DNA of 64,000 bases from PoT sp049331405 (GCF_049331405.1 NZ_CP186274.1:7316001-7380000), one strand, 5' to 3'. Counted from the first letter of the stretch, positions 18,518 to 28,262 are shown. The notes: generated by a model not told the origin, from the sequence alone. Translations and numbers: made by a program.

Positions 18518-20680
18518 TTAGCGGCTCGACTTTCGCCGGAGCAGGCGGCTCGGGATGATGGTCAGGGTGATCAGGCCGCCCACGAGGATGAGGAAAAGGT
18601 GGTTCCAATCCGCGGCGGGCACGACCATGCCGTGGACGAAGACGGCGGTCTCGCCCGCCTTCCGGCTGGCCTTGAAGTAGATGCGGACGGGGCGGAGGGT
18701 GCCGTCGGGGAGCTTGCGGTCGGTCTTGTAGGTCAGGGTGTAGGTCGAACGGAGTCGCTTGGCGAGTTCCTCATAGATCGAACGCAACTGCGCGGCGTCC
18801 CGGGCGGGGTAATACTGGCCGCGGGTCGAGGTGGCCAGGCGACGGAGGGCATCGCTCTCAATCTCGTCCTCGGTCCCGAGTCCCAGGGTGTGGACGGGGA
18901 GGCCCATCCGATTCGCCATCAGGATGACGTTGTCGAGAGTGGCAGTCTGGCTGAACGTATCTTCTCCGTCGGTGAGAGCCAGGACCGCCCGACGCCCCGT
19001 TTGAGACTGGAGGAGTTCCAGGGCCTCGGCCACGGCGTCGTAGTAGCGCGTGGCGCCGAAGGGGCTCAGGGTCTCGACCGCTTCGCTGACCTTGGAGAAA
19101 TCATCAGTGAACGGGGTCAGCAACTCGACCTCGGAGCCGAAGGCGATGACCGCAACCCGCGAACCCTTCGGCAGGCCTTTCAGGAAAGGGCCGACCGCAC
19201 GCTTGAGGTGAGACATGCGGTCTTCCTGCTGCATGCTGAGGCTTCGATCCACCACGAGGACGACGGTGGTGGGGTGGGTGGTCAGCGTCAGCGGGGAGTC
19301 GAGGCTCTGGATCGGGACGTCCTGGTCATACTCGGTGACGCGGAAGTCTTCGCGGCGGCCGTCGAGCAGGAATGAGCCGTCGGGGCGCTTCACCTCAAAC
19401 TCGACGCTGATCTCCGGGAAGTTGGACTGGCTCGCGCTCGTGATGACGACGCTGGCGTCGTCCCCTTCCCCCATGCCGACGGGCTTGGCGGCAGGGTCGG
19501 GGGCGGGACCAGCCTCGGGGGCGGGAGTCGGTTCATTCTGCAGGGCGACCGTCGTCACGACGGTTGGGAGCCGCAAGACGCGGTCGAGTTCGAACGCGAG
19601 GTTCGCCTTGCGCAGGAATAGCAGGGCGAGGCACGAGTTGGGCAATGAGCCCCAGCGTTCGTCCGGCCAACTCCCGTCGTCGCGCTGGCGACGCAAGAGC
19701 TCCGCGGCGCCGGTCGCGTACCAATCGAAGCCGGAGAGCTGGCGCAGGCCGAGGGCCACGCAAACGCGCTCCAGCGACCACAGGTAATAAATTTCGGACT
19801 GTGGGCCGATCCTCTTCGCATCGTTCGTCACGGCGGCGAGCGCCGAGGTGAAGATCGGGTCATTGGCGAGTGCGGCGCCCCGGGCCCGAGCCGTCTGTCG
19901 CTCGGCGAGATGAGGGCGGGCCGCTCCGATGGCCAGGCCCATCAGGCCGGCGCAAGTCATCGACTCGGTGCCCCACTGGTTGGGCAGATAGCCCCAATGG
20001 CCGTCCTGATTCTCGGTGCTGCGGAAATGCCCGTCGATCGACTCGAGGGCCTCGTTCGGGTCGAAGCCGTGACGTCCGGCGGCCCACATCCCGAGCAGGG
20101 CGAACTGGGTGTTCGAGTTGTCCCCGGCCGCCTGGATCCTGCGCTCGCCGCTCGTGCGTCGGCGGCGAGTTTTCTTGTCCGTCGCCGGGGATTCCACTTC
20201 ATCGGATTCTTCACGTGCGTCGAAAGGAACCGTATACGACCACATGCCCCCCTGATCGCCACTATCGAGCCGTGATGCAAGGCGGCGGATCAGGGCCTCG
20301 TTTTTGCCATGTCCATCGCCCGAGCCCGGCCCTTGTACCCGGGCCAGGAAAAGGATCGCCAGCGCCAGGTCGTAGGTCTGATTCGAGCGGATTGCGAGGA
20401 CTTTGATCGTCTCCTCGGCCGAGCTGACGGCCGGGTCCAATCGGTCCGCTCCGTTCTCCAGCAATGCGAGCCCGGCCAGGGCCGTGATACCCAGGTTATG
20501 ATTATGATTGAACGCGTAGGACCAGTTTCCTCCCGGCTCCTGCTGTTTCTTGATGAACGCCATCCCGCGTTCGATCGCCTGCGCCACATCCTGGTCGCTC
20601 GGCCCTGCTGCGATGGCAAGGTCTTGAGGATCCATGAAAACGAAGAAGGCGGCGAGGCAGACGAAAAGGCGTGATTTCAT
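18518..20680 (-). CDS. Terpenoid-toroid repeat protein with VWA domain and C-terminal membrane anchor
   Basis: 720 residues, starting at ATG 20680 (MKSRLFVCLAAFFVF, a signal peptide). That ATG overlaps the stop of the upstream FHA gene as ATGA. Residues about 30-410 are alpha/alpha-toroid repeats of the prenyltransferase/squalene-cyclase type (GMAFIKKQQEPGGNWSY, NQDGHWGYLPNQWGTESM, RQRDDGSWPDERWG), a fold often used for binding. An acidic/Pro linker and a small beta region follow. A VWA domain spans about 472-650 with the metal site DRSLS (478-482) and LALTDGED. Residues 693-711 form a membrane helix followed by a basic tail. The protein would be anchored with its VWA and toroid outside the membrane. 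It is the last gene of the Hsp70/FHA operon. Confidence 0.82.
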   Translation of the reverse strand: MKSRLFVCLAAFFVFMDPQDLAIAAGPSDQDVAQAIERGMAFIKKQQEPGGNWSYAFNHNHNLGITALAGLALLENGADRLDPAVSSAEETIKVLAIRSNQTYDLALAILFLARVQGPGSGDGHGKNEALIRRLASRLDSGDQGGMWSYTVPFDAREESDEVESPATDKKTRRRRTSGERRIQAAGDNSNTQFALLGMWAAGRHGFDPNEALESIDGHFRSTENQDGHWGYLPNQWGTESMTCAGLMGLAIGAARPHLAERQTARARGAALANDPIFTSALAAVTNDAKRIGPQSEIYYLWSLERVCVALGLRQLSGFDWYATGAAELLRRQRDDGSWPDERWGSLPNSCLALLFLRKANLAFELDRVLRLPTVVTTVALQNEPTPAPEAGPAPDPAAKPVGMGEGDDASVVITSASQSNFPEISVEFEVKRPDGSFLLDGRREDFRVTEYDQDVPIQSLDSPLTLTTHPTTVVLVVDRSLSMQQEDRMSHLKRAVGPFLKGLPKGSRVAVIAFGSEVELLTPFTDDFSKVSEAVETLSPFGATRYYDAVAEALELLQSQTGRRAVLALTDGEDTFSQTATLDNVILMANRMGLPVHTLGLGTEDEIESDALRRLATSTRGQYYPARDAAQLRSIYEELAKRLRSTYTLTYKTDRKLPDGTLRPVRIYFKASRKAGETAVFVHGMVVPAADWNHLFLILVGGLITLTIIPSRLLRRKSSR

Positions 20681-22287
20681 GACGAAGCCTCGACGCCGGG
20701 TTGATGAGGGATCAGCAGCGTGGTCAGGAATCCGAGTGCCCCGCCCAGGACGGCCCAGAGTAATTCTTGAAAGAACGGCGAGGTGCCGATCATGGGCTCG
20801 ATTGACCGGCATAGGGCGACGAATATGGCCGAGGCGAAGACACCCAGGCATCCCCCCGCAAATCCCGAAGTCACCACGTCCCGCCCTGCCCCTCGCTTGA
20901 GCGCGAGCGTGGCGGCAACCGCGACCCCAGCGAGGGCGAACACCATCGCGGCGCCGAAGAGCTGCGGCGAGGCTCCCGCCGGGTTCGCCCCATCGAACCC
21001 ACCGCCGATCATGACGAGGAGTCGAGCCAGGAGGCCGAGGAGGATCCCCACGCTCACTCGCGACACGGCCGAACGCTTCTCCAGGAACTCGCCGAGGGGG
21101 ACGCCCGTCGCGATCGGGGCTTCAGTTTCGAGGTCCAGCGGCACCGGCGCCGAGGGGCGTTCGACGCGAATCTCAACCTTCTGCTTGCCCCCGTTGCTCT
21201 CGATGACGAACGTCCCGACCTTGGGCACATCGAGCGACTCGGGGATCTGTACCTCGAACGAGAGGCTTGACTGATCGACGGTTACATGCCCTTCGTGGAC
21301 GTCGTTCGGGCTGAAACGGATCCAGGTCGCATCCTGGCCCTCGACGCGAACCTTGGAACGGAGCAGGCGATAGCCGGTGTTCGTGAGGGTCAACGACTGC
21401 ATCACGATCCCGCCGCCGGGAGAGGCCTTGACCACGATCTTCGAGGGATGAACCTCGAGTTCGGGCACGGCGGCTCGACTCGTCGGGAGCGTCCCCAGCC
21501 AGCTATCAAGCAACTCGTCGGGTGAGCCGGATGTCTGTGGCTCGGGGCGGTGGATCGATCGTAGAAAAGAACCGAGGCGGCCCGACGTCAGTTCCTCCCG
21601 AAGCGCCGACCATCGCTGAGCCGAGACCGCGAGAAAGTCATCCCAGGTCCGGCACGTCGCCCCCGACGCCAGGACGAACGGGGCCGGCAGCGCGACGGGG
21701 CCAGATGTCGTCGGTGTCGGTATCGGGGGCGGAATCGCGACCGTGGGAGCGGACCGGGGCGGTGTTGCGACGGGTTGGCTCGGGACCGGCTTGGCCGCAG
21801 GCTGTGGTCGAGGCGGTGTCGACGACGCGGGCGGCCTTTCGACCGCAGGAGGGGAGGGAGGCTTGATCGGCTCCGCGGGTTTGGCCACAGGAACCGGCTG
21901 GGCCGGCCTGGCTTGAGGTTTCGGGCTGGGAGCCGAGGACGGCGGAGATCCTTGCTCAACGACCTTGAGTTGGACCCCGCCGAGCTGGATCAGGTCGCCG
22001 GTCTGGAGGGCCTTGGACTGGCCGCCGAGGAGGCGTTGGCGATTGACGAACGTGCCGCCGGGGCTCTCGAGGTCGCGGAGGGTCAGGCCGCTCGGCGACC
22101 TCGAGATCGAAGCGTGTTGCGCCGCCATGCGTCTGGGGCCATCGCCTTCCTGCTCGGAGAGGTCGATGCCGTGATTTCCGTTCAAGAAATTCCCGAGCGT
22201 CGTCTCTCCGGACTGGAGCGCATAGAGCTTGCCGACCTCACGCCCTCGCACGATCTCCAGCGACCAGGCTTTCGCGTTCATGTTCAT
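20677..22287 (-). CDS. FHA-domain protein with Pro-rich linker, Ig-like domain and C-terminal membrane helices
   Basis: The first ~90 residues are a forkhead-associated domain (WSLEIVRGREVGKLYAL, then the RRMAAQHASISR and GGTFVNRQRL signature loops), which in this family binds phosphothreonine. A long Pro/Ala-rich linker follows, then a segment around LTNTGYRLLRSKVRVEG that looks like an Ig-type beta sandwich, and at the end four or so hydrophobic helices. I start at ATG 22287, right before the FHA fold. A TTG at 22359 overlaps the upstream stop as TTGA and is a real alternative that would add 24 residues. The stop overlaps the start of the VWA protein, so the genes are coupled. Confidence 0.8.
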   Translation of the reverse strand: MNMNAKAWSLEIVRGREVGKLYALQSGETTLGNFLNGNHGIDLSEQEGDGPRRMAAQHASISRSPSGLTLRDLESPGGTFVNRQRLLGGQSKALQTGDLIQLGGVQLKVVEQGSPPSSAPSPKPQARPAQPVPVAKPAEPIKPPSPPAVERPPASSTPPRPQPAAKPVPSQPVATPPRSAPTVAIPPPIPTPTTSGPVALPAPFVLASGATCRTWDDFLAVSAQRWSALREELTSGRLGSFLRSIHRPEPQTSGSPDELLDSWLGTLPTSRAAVPELEVHPSKIVVKASPGGGIVMQSLTLTNTGYRLLRSKVRVEGQDATWIRFSPNDVHEGHVTVDQSSLSFEVQIPESLDVPKVGTFVIESNGGKQKVEIRVERPSAPVPLDLETEAPIATGVPLGEFLEKRSAVSRVSVGILLGLLARLLVMIGGGFDGANPAGASPQLFGAAMVFALAGVAVAATLALKRGAGRDVVTSGFAGGCLGVFASAIFVALCRSIEPMIGTSPFFQELLWAVLGGALGFLTTLLIPHQPGVEASS

Positions 22288-22355
22288 CCCAAAGCGAGTG
22301 GCGGAAGCATCACCGAGGACGACGTCACCGGCTTGCGAGCCATCGGATTCCTCAA

Positions 22356-23249
22356 TCAATGCGAGCGTTGCCGGAAGAGGAGCAAGGTCTGGCCGAGTTC
22401 GACGCGGTCGCCGTCCTTGAGAAGTCGCGAGCCCTTGACGTCCTGGCCATTGACGCGGGTAATCTTGCCGGTCGCGAGGGTACGCAGAAGGTAGCCATCT
22501 GAAGTGGCCTCGATCTCCGCATGCTGACGCGCGACCCCCGGATCGCCGAAAAGGCCGACCTCCGCTCGCTCGTCCAATCCGACTCTCGAGAGCTTGTGAG
22601 CCAGGAGATAGGCCTGCCCTTCCTGTCGGCCTCGGAGCACCTGGATCCAGGCCCGCCTCAACGCCTGCTCGACGAGCGCGAGCAGGAGCCCCAATCCGGC
22701 TCCGAGGATCACAATGCCGATCCCCTGCCCCATCGTGTCATTGTTGCCGAAGGCCCCTCGGAGCCATTCGAAGAGGTAACCGCCAATAAGGCCCCCAAGC
22801 CCACCCCCGAGCAATCCGAACAGGAGCCGTTGACGCGAGCGATCGGCCAACCCCTGACTCACGCCGATCCCGATCCCGAGGATCGACCACGAGACGGCGC
22901 GACCGAGCAACCCACCCTGAAAGACGCCGATGGCCACTTCTCCCAGCACCAGGCCGACCGCCCCGCCGACGGCCCCGGCGAGGGTTCCCCAGGTGGCGAG
23001 GCGACCGAGCTTGAGCCAGGCCCCATCGCGAAAGGGGGCCGAGGCGTTCAGGAAGAAGCCAATCGCTCCGCCGATCAGGAGGCCGGCCAGGGCGTCCCGC
23101 ACGTAGACCTGCTCGGCGTGGATCAGCTCGACGTAGAGGTAGAGCCCGAAGACAGCGCCGAGGGCCCCGGCCAGGGCGCGGTCGTAGGCCTGCCTGAGAT
23201 TGGCAGAGCGGATCGGGAGTCGCGAGGTCGCATCAATCGCCGTGCTCAT
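22356..23249 (-). CDS. Membrane protein with C-terminal FHA domain
   Basis: 297 residues. The N-terminal two thirds hold about five or six Gly-rich hydrophobic segments (GALGAVFGLYLYVELI, GLLIGGAIGFFL, GGGLGGLIGGYLF and others). The C-terminal ~95 residues form an FHA domain (GLDERAEVGLFGDPGVARQHAEIEA, then DGYLLRTLA and RVNGQDVKGSRLLKDGDRVELG). This mirrors its neighbour, which has FHA first and membrane helices last. ATG at 23249 overlaps the stop of the Hsp70-VWA gene as ATGA. It probably places a phosphothreonine reader at the cytoplasmic face of the membrane; the ligand is unknown. Confidence 0.82.
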   Translation of the reverse strand: MSTAIDATSRLPIRSANLRQAYDRALAGALGAVFGLYLYVELIHAEQVYVRDALAGLLIGGAIGFFLNASAPFRDGAWLKLGRLATWGTLAGAVGGAVGLVLGEVAIGVFQGGLLGRAVSWSILGIGIGVSQGLADRSRQRLLFGLLGGGLGGLIGGYLFEWLRGAFGNNDTMGQGIGIVILGAGLGLLLALVEQALRRAWIQVLRGRQEGQAYLLAHKLSRVGLDERAEVGLFGDPGVARQHAEIEATSDGYLLRTLATGKITRVNGQDVKGSRLLKDGDRVELGQTLLLFRQRSH

Positions 23250-25312
23250 GATAATTTCCTGAGGCTACGGCCCCCCTCGGAGATCACGCGGGCGATGTGG
23301 CCAAACGTCTTCACGAGCTCGCCGGCATGGGCAAAGATCGAGCCCTGCTCGGAGCTCGAGAGCCGGCGGAGGTAGTCGAGGTCCGCATCGCCGATGCCGA
23401 TGGCCACGATCTCGATCCCCTGCTTGATTGCCGCCAGGGCCTGCTCTACCGCGCTTTCGGGGGAGTCTGGATAACCGTCGGTCAGGATCACGACGTAGCG
23501 GACGCGGTCGTCGGAGATCAGCCTGGCGCGGGCGAGTTCCAGGGCGTCGGTCAGGTTCGTGCTGCTATCCGGCTCGAGCCGGGCGATCGCGGCCTGGACC
23601 CTGCGGGCGTTGCTCGTCGCCTCGGCCTGCAAGGTGACGTTGCTCGAGAATGAGATCAGGCCCACTTCCATCGAGGTGAAGTCGCAGCGGTCGAGGAAGG
23701 CCCTCGCGGCATTCTGGGCTTCGAGCAGTGGGGTCCCCGCCATGCTCGCCGAGACGTCGATGAGGAGGTAGAGCCGGATCTTTTCCGCCGGACCCTGGCT
23801 CGCGGAGGACTCGGGGGGACGAGCCAGCCAGCTCAGGTCGTCGGGGACGGGCTCGACCGACATCGAGAGCTGGTGACCCGTGTCGCGCTGGGTGGCGCGG
23901 ACCTGGACGACGCCGTTGGAGTCGTACGACATGCCGACATCGACGGTGACTTCATGATCCGTGGCCATGATCCCCGAGAAGACATACTTCCCCAGGATCG
24001 AGCAATCGAGCGGGTTCTGGCTTTCTCCCTGCGTCAGGTAGACCTCGAGCTTTTGATTGGACCCGCCATGCGTGGCGTGGAGGTAGCTGCGGGTGTTCTC
24101 GGCCGGGATCTGGAGATTGCGTCGTATGACGATATCGTTGATGTAAGCATTTCCTTCGGCGTTGACGGCGACGGCCCCGAGGCTGTGCGACATCACGTCG
24201 TCGACCCGCCTCATGCCGCCAAGCGTGAACCTCGGCGTGGCATCTTGCGACGACTCTCCCATCTCCATCGCAGCCTGGATCGCTGCGCCCAGGGCGACGA
24301 CCTCATCGACGTTCACTCCGGTCCTGGGGGGCATCCCCGCCATCTGGGAGACATAGGATCGGACCATCGGCATCCGGGTTGAGCCGCCGACGAGCAAGAC
24401 GCCGCTCAGGTCCTGCCAGCGGAGCTTGGCCTCCTCGAGGGCTTCCTCCGTTAGCTTGCGCGTGCGGTCCATCAGGGGGAACGTGAGGTTCTCGAACTCG
24501 GCCCTGGAGAGTTCGTATCCTTTCCGCTCCGAGCCGAGCTGGAGCGTGATCCTCGCGCTATTGCGTTCGGACAGGGCCCACTTGGCCTGCTCGCTGCGGA
24601 CGAGGACCTCGTTCAGGGCGACGGGGTCGTCCAATGGATCGAGGCCGGTCTCGCTGGCGAACTTCTCGGAGAGGAACATGGCGATGCGATCATCCCAGTT
24701 CTTCCCGCCGAGGTCGTGGTCTCCCGCCGTGCTGAGGACGCCGACCGCGTCGTGGGTAATCTTTGCGACCGTGACGTCGAACGTGCCGCCGCCGAGGTCG
24801 TAGATCAGGACGGTTTCGTTCGTTCCGGTCTTCTGAAGGCCATAGGCCAGGGCCGCGGCAGTCGGCTCGTTGATGATCCGCAAGACATCCAGGCCTGCCG
24901 CATTGCCTGCGTCGATTGTTGCCTTGCGCTGGGCGTCGGCGAAGTAAGCCGGGACGGTGATGACGGTGTGCTCAATGGATAGGCCGAGCTTGGCCTCCGC
25001 GTCTTCCTTCAGGCGTCGGAGGACGATCGCGGAAAGGTCGCTCGCGTTGTAGTCGCGATTCTGGAAGCGGAGTTGGTAAAGCGGGTTCCCCATGTGGGGC
25101 TTGAAGAAGCTGGCGATCTCCTCGTTGCCGAGTCGGGCCCACTCCTTGGCCTCCTGCCCGACAGCCGGCGGGTCGGAGCCGAAATAGATGACCGACGGCG
25201 TGATGTTCTGCCCGTCGCGATTGGGGATGACCTCGGGGCGGCCGTAGGCATTGCGCGCGGCCACCACCGAGTTGGTCGTACCGAGGTCGATCCCTACGAA
25301 GCCCTGAGCCAT
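23246..25312 (-). CDS. Hsp70-family chaperone fused to a C-terminal VWA domain
   Basis: 688 residues from ATG 25312 (MAQGFVGIDLGTTNS). The Hsp70 ATPase domain is complete: phosphate 1 loop GIDLGTTNS, phosphate 2 loop YDLGGGTFDVTVAKI, and GVLLVGGSTRMPMV. A beta substrate-binding region follows (around 390-500). Where DnaK would have its helical lid, residues about 512-680 are instead a VWA domain with the metal site DVSAS (519-523) and VILTDGYPDS. The frame continues a little upstream of the ATG, but those residues do not match Hsp70. The gene lies 114 bases after the other Hsp70 gene and overlaps the membrane-FHA gene, in one operon. The fusion suggests metal-dependent protein binding in place of lid closure; this is inference. 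Confidence 0.9.
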   Translation of the reverse strand: MAQGFVGIDLGTTNSVVAARNAYGRPEVIPNRDGQNITPSVIYFGSDPPAVGQEAKEWARLGNEEIASFFKPHMGNPLYQLRFQNRDYNASDLSAIVLRRLKEDAEAKLGLSIEHTVITVPAYFADAQRKATIDAGNAAGLDVLRIINEPTAAALAYGLQKTGTNETVLIYDLGGGTFDVTVAKITHDAVGVLSTAGDHDLGGKNWDDRIAMFLSEKFASETGLDPLDDPVALNEVLVRSEQAKWALSERNSARITLQLGSERKGYELSRAEFENLTFPLMDRTRKLTEEALEEAKLRWQDLSGVLLVGGSTRMPMVRSYVSQMAGMPPRTGVNVDEVVALGAAIQAAMEMGESSQDATPRFTLGGMRRVDDVMSHSLGAVAVNAEGNAYINDIVIRRNLQIPAENTRSYLHATHGGSNQKLEVYLTQGESQNPLDCSILGKYVFSGIMATDHEVTVDVGMSYDSNGVVQVRATQRDTGHQLSMSVEPVPDDLSWLARPPESSASQGPAEKIRLYLLIDVSASMAGTPLLEAQNAARAFLDRCDFTSMEVGLISFSSNVTLQAEATSNARRVQAAIARLEPDSSTNLTDALELARARLISDDRVRYVVILTDGYPDSPESAVEQALAAIKQGIEIVAIGIGDADLDYLRRLSSSEQGSIFAHAGELVKTFGHIARVISEGGRSLRKLS

Positions 25313-25426
25313 GAGCCGTCCCCGGGTCCACGGACCCCTTGCGAGCCTATCACCCTCGTCGATCCGCATGCTTCGGCCTGCCCGGCGATTTGCCAGGCAG
25401 GCCGAAGACGATCGGAGCGATCCGGA

Positions 25427-27094
25427 TCAGGAGACGTTGAGGAGACGCAGGGCCGACGATCGTTCGGCGACCTCGTTCTCGCTCAGCACGGCCTCGGTTT
25501 CGAACTCGACGTCGATCGAGCCGCCGCCGGTCAGGTCGGTGGCGGAGACGAGGAGCCGGCCGTCGCGGCTGATCGCGAACTTGACCCGGATCGGGCTGCG
25601 TGCGGGGAGGTTGGGAGGCAAGTTCAAGGTGGCCGTACCCACGTCCTGGCAGTCGACCGGTTCCTGGCTGTCGCGCTCGCCGGCCATCACGCGGATGTCG
25701 ACCCCCGCCTGATTGGCGGTATCCGTGCCGAAGTCGCTGCTGAACTCCATCGGGACCTCGCCGTTGCGAGGTAGCAGGTAGACGACGACTTCGCGGTTAT
25801 GGTCATCGCGGGCGACGACGCCCAGGCTCTTGCTCAGGACGTTGACGATCCGCGTGTTGACCAACTCGCGGACGGGCCCGGTCAGTGTGAACCCGAGTTG
25901 CTGTTCGAGCTTGTCCAGGGCCTCCTCGACCTCGGCCTCGGAGACCTTCTCGAGGTTGATCTCGCGGGCCGAGTCATCGTCGGCTCCGGCTTCGGGGGCG
26001 AGAATCTCGCGGACCGAGTCTTCGATCGACTCCTTGAGCCCGAAGAGCGCCGCGCCCTTCGCGACGGCCTCGTCGGGGTCGAACGCCTCGGGCTCGACGC
26101 CGAACTCGGCGACAATCCGGTCGTGGACCTGGGGCATGCGCGTGGCGCCGCCGACGAGGATGATCTTGTGGAAGCTCGAATGCCCCTTCCCCTTCGCGTC
26201 GTCGAGCATTTCGCGGGTGAGCTCGACGGTGCGGTCGAGGAGGTGCCTGGTGATCTCCTCGAACTTGACGCGGTCGAGTTCGACGCGGGCCTGCTGGCCG
26301 GCGTGAGTGACACGGAAGGGGGCCTTGTCGCGCTGAGTGAGTGTCTTCTTACCGCGTTCGGCCTGGAGGAAGAGGTCGTTGAGGACCTCGGGGTCGTCCA
26401 TCGGATCGGCCTCGACGCCCGTCTGGCTGCGGAACTCCTCGGCGAGGTACATCACGATGGCCTCGTCCCAGAGGGCTCCGCCGAGGCGATGGTCGCCGCC
26501 GGTGCAGATGACCCGGATGAGCCGATCCTTGATGTCGATCATCGTGACGTCGAATGTGCCGCCGCCGAGGTCGTAGACCAGGACGGTCTGGTCGTCGGCC
26601 TGCTCGAGCCCATATGCGATGGCCGCGGCGGTCGGCTCGTTGAGGATCGCACGCACGTTGAGCCCGGCGAGTCGTCCGGCGTTGGCGGTCGCCTCGCGCT
26701 CGGGGGTTCCGAAGTAAGCGGGGCAAGTGATGACGACGTCGGTGATCTTCTCGTCGCCGAGGGCGAGCTCGGCATCGCCGACGATCTTGCGGAGCACGAA
26801 GGAGGAGACATCCTCCGGGCTGTACATCTGGCCGTCGTGCTCGAAGACGAAGTTGGGGTCGCCCATGTGCTGCTTGACGCGCGAGACGACCCGGTGCGGC
26901 TCGACCTTGGCCGACTCCTTGGCCGTGTTGCCGACGATGATGTTGTCGCCATCAAACAAGACGACCGACGGCGTGATCCGCTCGCTCTCCTGGTTCGGGA
27001 CGATCACCGGCTTTCCATGCTCGTCCACGTAGGCGATCGCCGAGTAGGTGGTTCCCAGGTCGATGCCGTAAACGCGCTTGAGACCTTCGCTCAC
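25427..27094 (-). CDS. Lidless Hsp70-family chaperone (DnaK-like)
   Basis: 555 residues, against about 640 for DnaK. GTG start at 27094 with GGGAG 9 nt upstream. ATPase motifs are intact: YGIDLGTTYSA, NEPTAAAIAYGLEQ, YDLGGGTFDVTMIDI, and ILVGGATRMPQV. Between the ATPase and the peptide-binding beta domain there is an acidic insertion of about 60 residues (SEAEVEEALDKLEQQ). The protein ends soon after the beta domain (GRLLVSATDLTGGGSIDVE), so the helical lid is missing. It heads the operon that continues with the Hsp70-VWA, two FHA proteins and the toroid-VWA protein. No dnaJ is adjacent; a grpE-like gene lies about 6 kb away. Confidence 0.9.
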   Translation of the reverse strand: MSEGLKRVYGIDLGTTYSAIAYVDEHGKPVIVPNQESERITPSVVLFDGDNIIVGNTAKESAKVEPHRVVSRVKQHMGDPNFVFEHDGQMYSPEDVSSFVLRKIVGDAELALGDEKITDVVITCPAYFGTPEREATANAGRLAGLNVRAILNEPTAAAIAYGLEQADDQTVLVYDLGGGTFDVTMIDIKDRLIRVICTGGDHRLGGALWDEAIVMYLAEEFRSQTGVEADPMDDPEVLNDLFLQAERGKKTLTQRDKAPFRVTHAGQQARVELDRVKFEEITRHLLDRTVELTREMLDDAKGKGHSSFHKIILVGGATRMPQVHDRIVAEFGVEPEAFDPDEAVAKGAALFGLKESIEDSVREILAPEAGADDDSAREINLEKVSEAEVEEALDKLEQQLGFTLTGPVRELVNTRIVNVLSKSLGVVARDDHNREVVVYLLPRNGEVPMEFSSDFGTDTANQAGVDIRVMAGERDSQEPVDCQDVGTATLNLPPNLPARSPIRVKFAISRDGRLLVSATDLTGGGSIDVEFETEAVLSENEVAERSSALRLLNVS

Positions 27095-27366
27095 GAGTGG
27101 ATCTCCCGGTGGCTCTGAGACATGTGCGCGGACCTTGACTCCGGATGAGAGCCTGGCCCCGATCGAGTGTTCGGCCTTCCCGTCGAATTATTATGGGTTT
27201 CATTCTACTCCCTCCGCGAGCCCACGCTATTCCCCAATTCCAACGCGGAGCGGCTTCCTACTGGCTCAACGGCGGCACACCTGCGAGAATCTTCGGGAGC
27301 AGGGTCGGGGCCCGAGTGGCCTTTCTCTCCAACTCCGTTGGCCAACAGACGCGGGAGGACGCCCCC

Positions 27367-28251
27367 ATGACCGCACCGAGTGGACGGCCCGGTTCACGCA
27401 CGAATCGCCGTGAGGCGATGCGAGCCGCTGCGGCGCTCGCGGCCCTTCGCGGATTCCAAGGCACCGTCCGGGCGGCCGAGCCGTTGAGTCCCGACGCGAA
27501 GCATCGCCTGATCCAGTCGGCATGCCGCTGGTGCTATGCGAAGATCCCGCTCGACGAGCTCTGCTCGGCCGCGAAACGCATGGGCCTGGTCGGCCTCGAC
27601 CTGCTCACTCCCGCCGAGTTCGTCACGGCCAAGAAGCATGGCCTGATCTGCACGATGACGACCTCGCACCCGCTCACCGACGGTCTGTGCGACCCCAAGT
27701 TCCGCGACGCGAGCCTCAAGCAGATCAACGCGTCGATCGAGGCCACCGCTGCAGAGGGCTGGAAGAACGTCATCTGCTTCTCGGGCAACCGCCGCGGGAT
27801 CGAAGACCGGACGGGGCTCGAGAACTGCGCCAAAGCCCTCCGCGAAATCATCCCCGTCGCCGAGAAGGCCGGCGTCACGCTCCAGATGGAGCTGCTCAAC
27901 AGCAAGGTGAACCACAAGGACTACATGTGCGACCGCTCCGACTGGGGCGTCGAGCTGGTCAAGCGGGTCGGCTCCGACAACTTCCGGCTTCTGTATGACA
28001 TCTACCACATGCAGATCATGGAAGGGGACGTGATCCGCACGATCGAGAAGAACCACGAATACTTCGGCCACTACCACACCGGCGGCAACCCCGGCCGCAA
28101 CGAGATCGACGAGTCGCAGGAGCTGAACTACAAGGCCATCGCCCGGGCGATCGCCGCGATCGGCTTCAAGGGGTATCTCGCCCACGAGTTCATCCCCAAG
28201 CGTGATCCACTGACCAGCCTCGCCGAGGCCGTCACCCTCTGCGACGTCTGA
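27367..28251 (+). CDS. Hydroxypyruvate isomerase-like TIM-barrel protein with Tat-like leader
   Basis: 294 residues from ATG 27367, which has GGGAGGA 8 nt upstream. The leader (RTNRREAMRAAAALAALRGF) looks like a twin-arginine export signal as in many planctomycete sugar enzymes. The rest is a xylose-isomerase-type TIM barrel of the Hyi family: metal-binding acids are expected in LQMELLNSKVNH, in YDIYHMQIMEGD, and in AHEFIPKRD. The family interconverts hydroxypyruvate and tartronate semialdehyde or epimerises related sugars; the exact substrate cannot be told. A strong hairpin terminator follows the stop. Confidence 0.85.
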   Translation: MTAPSGRPGSRTNRREAMRAAAALAALRGFQGTVRAAEPLSPDAKHRLIQSACRWCYAKIPLDELCSAAKRMGLVGLDLLTPAEFVTAKKHGLICTMTTSHPLTDGLCDPKFRDASLKQINASIEATAAEGWKNVICFSGNRRGIEDRTGLENCAKALREIIPVAEKAGVTLQMELLNSKVNHKDYMCDRSDWGVELVKRVGSDNFRLLYDIYHMQIMEGDVIRTIEKNHEYFGHYHTGGNPGRNEIDESQELNYKAIARAIAAIGFKGYLAHEFIPKRDPLTSLAEAVTLCDV

Positions 28252-28262
28252 TCCAAACGCAA

